Origin: Mycobacteroides saopaulense
Lineage (GTDB): Bacteria; Actinomycetota; Actinomycetes; Mycobacteriales; Mycobacteriaceae
Direction of reading: 5' to 3'
DNA: 64,000 bases
Assembly (NCBI RefSeq): GCF_001456355.1
Contig: NZ_CP010271.1
Span: 930,001-994,000, forward strand
Shown one piece after another: positions 58,979 through 64,000 of the stretch. A program made the translations under genes and the position numbers. Numbering within the stretch: position 1 is the first letter of the stretch; the number at the start of each line of letters is the position of its first letter. The notes beneath the pieces were generated by a model. The model did no database searches and was not told where the DNA came from. It saw only the letters and a program-made list of their open reading frames with translations.

Positions 58979-60463
58979 CTACTTGTCGCCGAGGTTGGGC
59001 GGATCGTCCATCATCGGTGTCTCCGCGATCACCGGATAGGCGCCGGTGTACCCCACGCGTTCCTGGGCGAGTCGCATCACCCGGTCTCGCTGCAGATACC
59101 AGCCGATGATCAGCAGCGGTGTGAAGACGCCGATGGCCACCAGATTCCAGTAGTTTTCGTAACACATCAGGATCAGTACCGCGATCAGGAAAATGACCGT
59201 GGCGTAACCGGTGTAGGGGGCGCCCGGCATCTGGAACTTGCCGCGCTTCAAGATCCCGCGCTGTGACCACTGGTACAGCCGCAGCTGACAGATGACGATG
59301 GTGGCCCATGACGCCAAGATGCCGAGCGCGGCGACGTCCAACGCCGTCTCGAAGGCTTTGGCGGGGATGACCATGTTCATGAAAACGCCCAAGACGGTGA
59401 ACGAGCCCGTGAGCAGAATGCCGGGATAGGGCACTCCGCCCGACGACATTCGTGAAAGGAATGATGGCGCACTGCCGTTCATGGACATCGACCGCAAGAT
59501 GCGACCGGTGCTGTACAACCCGGCGTTCAGGCTCGACAGCGCTGCGGTGAGCACGACGAAGTTCATGATGTCGCCGGCGTGAGGGACGCCGACCCGGGCG
59601 AAGAAGGTGACGAACGGGCTCTCACCGGCCTTGTACGTCGTGTAGGGCAGCAGCAGGGCCAGCAGTACCAGCGATCCGACATAGAAGATGGCGATGCGGA
59701 ACACCACGGCGTTGATGGCCTTCGGCATGATCTTCTCGGGGTTTTCGGTCTCTCCTGCGGCGGTGCCCACCAGTTCTACTGAGGCATAGGCGAATACCAC
59801 TCCAGAGGTGATGACCACCAGTGCGAGTAGGCCGTTGGGGAACAATCCGCCGTTGTCGGCGATCACCGAGGCGCCGGTGGCGGCGCCGGCGACCGGGAAC
59901 CTGCCGGCCAGGAACACGATGCCGAAGATCAAGAAGGCAACCAGCGCAATGACCTTGATCAGTGCTGCCCAGAACTCCATCTCACCGAACAGCTTGACGC
60001 TGATCATGTTCATGGTCAGCACGATGACGAGGGCGATGAGCGCGATGACCCATTGCGGCACCGCCTCGAAGGCTCCCCAGTAGTGCATGTACAAAGCGAC
60101 AGCGGTCACGTCCACGATCGAGGTCGAGGCCCAGTTGACGAAACACATCCAGCCGGCGACGTATGCGGCCTTCTCCCCGAGGAATTCACGCGCGTAGGAG
60201 ACGAATGACCCGGATGAGGGGCGGTGCAGCACCAGCTCGCCGAGCGCACGCAGCATGAAGAAGACGAACAAGCCGCAGACCGCATACACGATGAACAGTC
60301 CGGGCCCCGCGCTGGCCAGCCGGCCACCCGCGCCCATGAAAAGACCGGTACCGATGGCGCCGCCGATGCCGATCATCTGCACTTGGCGGTTCTTCAGACC
60401 CTTGTGATACCCCTCGTCCTCGCGGGTGAGAGCCGACACATCGTAATTAGCTGGAGACGCCAT
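58979..60463 (-). CDS. Amino-acid permease (AnsP/GabP-like)
   Basis: A 494-residue APC-family permease with twelve membrane helices. Signature: [22 protein letters not shown] in TM1, [20 protein letters not shown] in TM3, [20 protein letters not shown] (TM6-7), [19 protein letters not shown], and [14 protein letters not shown]. It looks closest to mycobacterial L-asparagine permeases, but basic or GABA substrates are possible. Ends 3 bases before the ksgA stop region, converging with ksgA. Confidence 0.88.
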   Translation of the reverse strand: MASPANYDVSALTREDEGYHKGLKNRQVQMIGIGGAIGTGLFMGAGGRLASAGPGLFIVYAVCGLFVFFMLRALGELVLHRPSSGSFVSYAREFLGEKAAYVAGWMCFVNWASTSIVDVTAVALYMHYWGAFEAVPQWVIALIALVIVLTMNMISVKLFGEMEFWAALIKVIALVAFLIFGIVFLAGRFPVAGAATGASVIADNGGLFPNGLLALVVITSGVVFAYASVELVGTAAGETENPEKIMPKAINAVVFRIAIFYVGSLVLLALLLPYTTYKAGESPFVTFFARVGVPHAGDIMNFVVLTAALSSLNAGLYSTGRILRSMSMNGSAPSFLSRMSSGGVPYPGILLTGSFTVLGVFMNMVIPAKAFETALDVAALGILASWATIVICQLRLYQWSQRGILKRGKFQMPGAPYTGYATVIFLIAVLILMCYENYWNLVAIGVFTPLLIIGWYLQRDRVMRLAQERVGYTGAYPVIAETPMMDDPPNLGDK

Positions 60464-60482
60464 GGGGCGACGGTACCGGGGA

Positions 60483-61292
60483 TTAGGTCATCGCGTGTGT
60501 CAAAAGTGTTATGAACTCCGTACATGTCGGGTAGCGCCTTAACGGATCCTTCGCCATCGCCTTGGCGACGATGGAATCGAAAGCTCGTGGGATGTGCTTA
60601 TGGCGGTACGAGATCGGCCAGGGTGTGGCGTTGAGATGCAGGTCGGCGAGCTTAATCGCCGTGCGTGCGGTGAATGGAGGTTTGCCATCGAACAGCTCGA
60701 CGGCCGTGCACGCCAGTGCGTATTGGTCGGTGGCGGCCGTCACAGGTTGTCCGCGCAGCACCTCGGGCGCGGCGTAGGGCAGCGAGGTTAGGACGACAGG
60801 ACGGCGCGGACCGTCGGCAAGGACCAGTTCCTGGGCGATGCCGAAATCGGTGAGTACGGCGCTGCCCGATTGGCGGCGCATGATGTTCGACGGCTTTACA
60901 TCGCAGTGCACCACCTGGGCCTCGTGGATGTAGTCGAGCGCTCCGGCAATCTGTTGTAGAGCAGTCAGTTTGATCGGGATGATCCAGCTCTGATTGGTGC
61001 CCACCAGGTCTTTCGCCGAGCCGCCGGTGAGTGCTTCCATGGCCAGCCAGTCCTCACCGCGTTCGTAGACGGTGATGATGCGGGGATGCGAAAACCGTTG
61101 GGCCAAGTCGAATTCTCGGTGCAGCCGGTCGATGTTCTCCGGATTCCGATGCCGCGAGTCCAGCACCTTCAGGGCAACCGCGGGCCCGTCGTCGTCGCCG
61201 GCGCGGTGCGCGAGGTATACCTGTGCCGTCCCGCCACGGCCCACGGGCGCGTCGATGACGTAACCGTGGAACTCCTCACCCGGTACCGTCAT
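60483..61292 (-). CDS. Soluble Ser/Thr protein kinase (non-RD)
   Basis: A 269-residue Hanks-type kinase with no membrane segment. Gly loop [10 protein letters not shown] (18-27), Lys42 in VALKVL, catalytic [10 protein letters not shown], where the usual HRD is HCD (His129-Cys130-Asp131), and DFG at 149-151 (TDFGIA). APE-like [10 protein letters not shown] near 170. The missing Arg makes it a non-RD kinase, often not controlled by loop phosphorylation. There is no sensor domain. It lies between the amino-acid permease and the mmpL gene, both on the same strand. Confidence 0.88.
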   Translation of the reverse strand: MTVPGEEFHGYVIDAPVGRGGTAQVYLAHRAGDDDGPAVALKVLDSRHRNPENIDRLHREFDLAQRFSHPRIITVYERGEDWLAMEALTGGSAKDLVGTNQSWIIPIKLTALQQIAGALDYIHEAQVVHCDVKPSNIMRRQSGSAVLTDFGIAQELVLADGPRRPVVLTSLPYAAPEVLRGQPVTAATDQYALACTAVELFDGKPPFTARTAIKLADLHLNATPWPISYRHKHIPRAFDSIVAKAMAKDPLRRYPTCTEFITLLTHAMT

Positions 61293-61354
61293 GCAACGAG
61301 GGTGTCATGAGTCACCCAGTGTGGTGGGGATTTTCGGCCTAGGCGCGGCTGGGC

Positions 61355-64000
61355 TTAATACGTGGGCCTGGGAAACTCCGTCGTCACCGGATCTGGTCCC
61401 GCACCAATCGGGGCCGGCGGCGGGGGAGTCGGAGCGGTGGTCGCCCGCTGCGGTGTTCGCGGTGGCGGCAGCGGTCGGGTACGCACATTCAGCGGCCACC
61501 AGAACCAGCGGCCCAGCAGGGTCGCGATCGCCGGTGTCATGAACGAGCGCACCACCAGGGTGTCGAACAGCAGACCCAGACCGATCGTGGTACCCACCTG
61601 CCCGATGATGGTCAAGTCGCTGATGGCCATGGCCATCATGGTGAAGGCGAAGACCAGTCCGGCGGAGGTCACCACGCTGCCGGTGCCGCCCATGGCCCGG
61701 ATCATGCCCGTCTTCAGGCCGCCCGGTAGTTCTTCCTTGAGCCGAGATACCAGTAGCAGGTTGTAGTCGGAGCCAACCGCCAGCAGCACGATGATCGCCA
61801 TTTGCATGACCATCCAATGCAGTTCCTGGCCCAGGATGTACTGCCAGATGATGACCGACAAGCCGAATGATGCGCCCAGGGAGAGCAATACGGTACCGAC
61901 GATCACCAGCGAGGCCACGAAGCTGCGTGTGATGAGCAGCATGATCAGGAAGATCAGGCACAGCGCGGAGATGCCGGCGATCATCAGGTCGTAGCGAGCG
62001 CCGTCGGCCATGTCATGGAATGTCGCTGCGGTGCCGCCGAGTTCGATCTTGGCGTCCTCGAGTGGGGTGCCCTTGACCGCCTCGATAGCCGCCTGCTTGA
62101 TCGGCTCGATATGTGAAAGTCCTTCGGGCGACGTGGGATCGCCGCGGTGCGAGATGATCATGCGCAGGGTCTTGCCGTCCGGCGACAGGAACATCTTGAG
62201 GCCGCGCTTGAAATCGGGGTTGTCGAAGATCTCCGGTGGCAGATAGAAGGAGTCGTCGTTCTTGGCCTTGTCGAACGCCCGGCCCATGGCCGTCGAGTCC
62301 TTGCTCGTCTCGTCCTGCAGGTCGTACATGCCGGCCATGGTGCTGTGCATCGTCAGCATCATGTTCTGCATGGATTCCATGAGCGGGATCATGTCGCGCA
62401 TGTCCTGGACCATCTTGGGCATGATGACGTCCATCTGCTCCATGGAAACGATCATGCCGTCCATGTTCTCGGTCAGTTCGTCGATCTTGTCCAGCACCTC
62501 GAAGATCGACCGGAAGGCCTGACACACCGGGATGTCGAAGCAGTGCTTCTCCCAATAGAAGTAGTTCTTGATGGGGCGGAACCAGTCGTCGAAATTCTCG
62601 AGGCTGTCCCGCATGTCATGGATAGTGCCCTGCAGGGTGTGCATGTCACCGATCATCTGGTGCATGATGCCGGTGAGCTCGGTCATGTTGGCCAGCATCT
62701 TCTTCATGGTGTTGACCATGACGCCCATCTGGTCGGCCTGGACCTTCATATCGGCCATGCGGTCCTTCATCAGCTTCAGGTTCTGAATCTGGCCGACGCC
62801 CTGGGCGCTGATGAGGAACGGGATGGAGCTGTGTTCGATCGGGGTGCCCTGTGGGCGGGTAATGGCTTGCACGCGTGCGATTCCCGGCACGCGGTAGACG
62901 GCCTTGGCCAGCTTGTCGATCACCAGGAAGTCCGCGGAGTTCCGCATGTCGTGGTCGGACTCCAGCACCAGCATTTCAGGGTTCATCCGGGCGGGATCGA
63001 AGTGCCGGTCGGCGGCCTGGAAGCCCTGATTGGCCGGGATGTCCTTGGGGATGTACTTCTTGTCGTCGTAGCTGGTCTTGTATCCGGGCAGCGCGGCCAG
63101 GCCGATGATGGCGATGGCCATCGAGGCCGCCAGGATGGGGCCGGGCCAGCGCGTGATGGCGGCACCGATGCGGCGCCAGGTGCGAATGCGCATGGCGCGC
63201 TTGGGCTCGAACAGGCCGAACTTGCTGCCGATGGTGATCAGCGAGGGGCCGACGGTGAGTGCGACGGCCACGGCGGTCAGGACCGCGACGGCGCAGGGCA
63301 CGCCCAGGGTCTGGAAGTACGGCATGCGGGTGAAGCTCAGGCAGTACATGGCGCCCGCGATCGTCGACCCGGTGCCCAAGATGACATGTGCTGTGCCATG
63401 GAACATCTCGTAGTACGCGGCCTCGCGATCGAGTCCGTTGACTCTGGCTTCCTGATATCGCCCGATCAAGAAGATGGCGTAGTCGGTTCCGGCGGCGATG
63501 ACCAGCACCACCAGTAGATTCACCGCGAAGGTGGACAGCCCGATGATGTGGTTGTCGCCCAATACCGAGATCATTCCGCGTGCGGCGCCCAGCTGGATGC
63601 CGACCATCAGAAGCACCATCAGCACGGTGAAGAACGATCGGTAGAAGAACAGCAGCATCACGATGATGACGATGAATGTCAGCCCGGTGATCTTGATCAT
63701 GCTGCTGTCACCGGCATGGCCCATATCGGCCTGCAGTGCAGCGGCTCCGGTGACATACACCTTGAGACCGTCCGGCATGGGCTTCGGGTTGCCGTGCTCG
63801 TCCGTGGTGAGGTTCTTGACGATGTTGCGGACGGCTTCGATCGATTCGTTGGCGAGCGTCTCGCCCATGTCTCCGGACAGGTTCACCTGGACGTAGGTGG
63901 CCTTACCGTCGGTGCTTTGTGCGCCGGACTCGGTAAGCGGATCGCCCCAGAAATCCTGAACGTGCTGAACGTGTTTGGTGTCGGCGCGCAGCTGCGACAC
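61355..64000 (-). CDS. MmpL-family RND transporter, 5' end outside the window
   Basis: 881 residues visible, start beyond 64000. It exports or moves lipids or siderophores of the cell envelope. Proton-relay Asp-Tyr pairs are in TM4 ([18 protein letters not shown]) and TM10 ([17 protein letters not shown]). Between TM7 and TM8 there is a long helical, Met/Asp-rich coiled-coil stretch ([20 protein letters not shown]) with the two Cys of the periplasmic insertion (HCFDIPVC), a feature of MmpL4/5-type cluster members. C-terminal tail is Pro-rich. No MmpS is seen because the 5' side is cut off. Which MmpL it is cannot be decided. Confidence 0.9.
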   Translation of the reverse strand: MSQLRADTKHVQHVQDFWGDPLTESGAQSTDGKATYVQVNLSGDMGETLANESIEAVRNIVKNLTTDEHGNPKPMPDGLKVYVTGAAALQADMGHAGDSSMIKITGLTFIVIIVMLLFFYRSFFTVLMVLLMVGIQLGAARGMISVLGDNHIIGLSTFAVNLLVVLVIAAGTDYAIFLIGRYQEARVNGLDREAAYYEMFHGTAHVILGTGSTIAGAMYCLSFTRMPYFQTLGVPCAVAVLTAVAVALTVGPSLITIGSKFGLFEPKRAMRIRTWRRIGAAITRWPGPILAASMAIAIIGLAALPGYKTSYDDKKYIPKDIPANQGFQAADRHFDPARMNPEMLVLESDHDMRNSADFLVIDKLAKAVYRVPGIARVQAITRPQGTPIEHSSIPFLISAQGVGQIQNLKLMKDRMADMKVQADQMGVMVNTMKKMLANMTELTGIMHQMIGDMHTLQGTIHDMRDSLENFDDWFRPIKNYFYWEKHCFDIPVCQAFRSIFEVLDKIDELTENMDGMIVSMEQMDVIMPKMVQDMRDMIPLMESMQNMMLTMHSTMAGMYDLQDETSKDSTAMGRAFDKAKNDDSFYLPPEIFDNPDFKRGLKMFLSPDGKTLRMIISHRGDPTSPEGLSHIEPIKQAAIEAVKGTPLEDAKIELGGTAATFHDMADGARYDLMIAGISALCLIFLIMLLITRSFVASLVIVGTVLLSLGASFGLSVIIWQYILGQELHWMVMQMAIIVLLAVGSDYNLLLVSRLKEELPGGLKTGMIRAMGGTGSVVTSAGLVFAFTMMAMAISDLTIIGQVGTTIGLGLLFDTLVVRSFMTPAIATLLGRWFWWPLNVRTRPLPPPRTPQRATTAPTPPPPAPIGAGPDPVTTEFPRPTY

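Noticed and set aside
62147..63517. Open frame on the plus strand opposite mmpL (456 codons)
   Set aside because: Antisense to the transporter; amino-acid make-up (His/Val/Asp) follows the complement of Met/Asp-rich helices.

Overview
The window is chromosomal DNA from a rapidly growing mycobacterium, most likely the Mycobacteroides abscessus-chelonae group. This is inferred from the high-GC coding style, the MspA-type porins, PerM, MprAB/PepD, RpfB, MmpL and a cysteine-free L32, and from gene order. As I remember it, the order follows the M. tuberculosis blocks Rv0953c-Rv0957, Rv0971c-Rv0976c, rpmF-mprA-mprB-pepD-mog-mscL, Rv0990c-Rv0996 and Rv0999-Rv1010. Lineage-specific genes are inserted between these blocks. 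No species call can be made without a database.

Layout. 0.1-2.9 kb: a hypothetical gene, then two divergent flavin/F420 monooxygenase-type genes around a KstR-like operator. 3-7.6 kb: DUF5336 antigen, perM, purN, purH. 7.7-12.7 kb: a BacA-type exporter/importer, an LppU-like protein, then a 25-codon peptide gene followed by a hairpin and a JmjC/cupin oxygenase, which is the best candidate for an undescribed system. 12.7-21.2 kb: a six-gene translationally coupled acyl-CoA carboxylase/dehydrogenase operon on the minus strand. 21.5-28.9 kb: rpmF, the MprAB-PepD envelope-stress module with MprA boxes, mog, two MspA porins with a decayed third copy between them, and mscL. 28.9-35 kb: SAF protein, the Ruc chaperone with a CIRCE element, 5-FCL, galU, the gephyrin-like moeA/glp, rimJ, a GLPR-like membrane protein and tRNA-Ala.

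35-45 kb is accessory. A decayed tyrosine integrase abuts the tRNA-Ala. It is followed by a coupled amidase-lipoprotein-lipoprotein operon, small membrane proteins, an AraC regulator, a TSUP transporter, a PPOX flavoprotein, an MBL hydrolase, a steroid 5-alpha-reductase-like enzyme, a metal-hydrolase pseudogene and two paralogous small secreted proteins. 45-64 kb returns to conserved core: DUF5642 lipoprotein, AlkB, arcA, pmt, rsmI, pabB, GNAT, an ECF41 sigma factor with its flavoprotein, metG, tatD, rpfB, ksgA, an amino-acid permease, a Ser/Thr kinase and the 3' part of an mmpL gene cut by the window edge.

Themes. Envelope functions dominate (porins, RpfB, Pmt, MmpL, MprAB, MscL, PerM, amidase). 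Tight packing with ATGA/GTGA overlaps is common. Small dispersed repeats (a 64-bp palindrome-ended element in two copies and a 21-nt element in three copies) sit at gene borders. All functional calls are by reading motifs in the sequence; no search was run.
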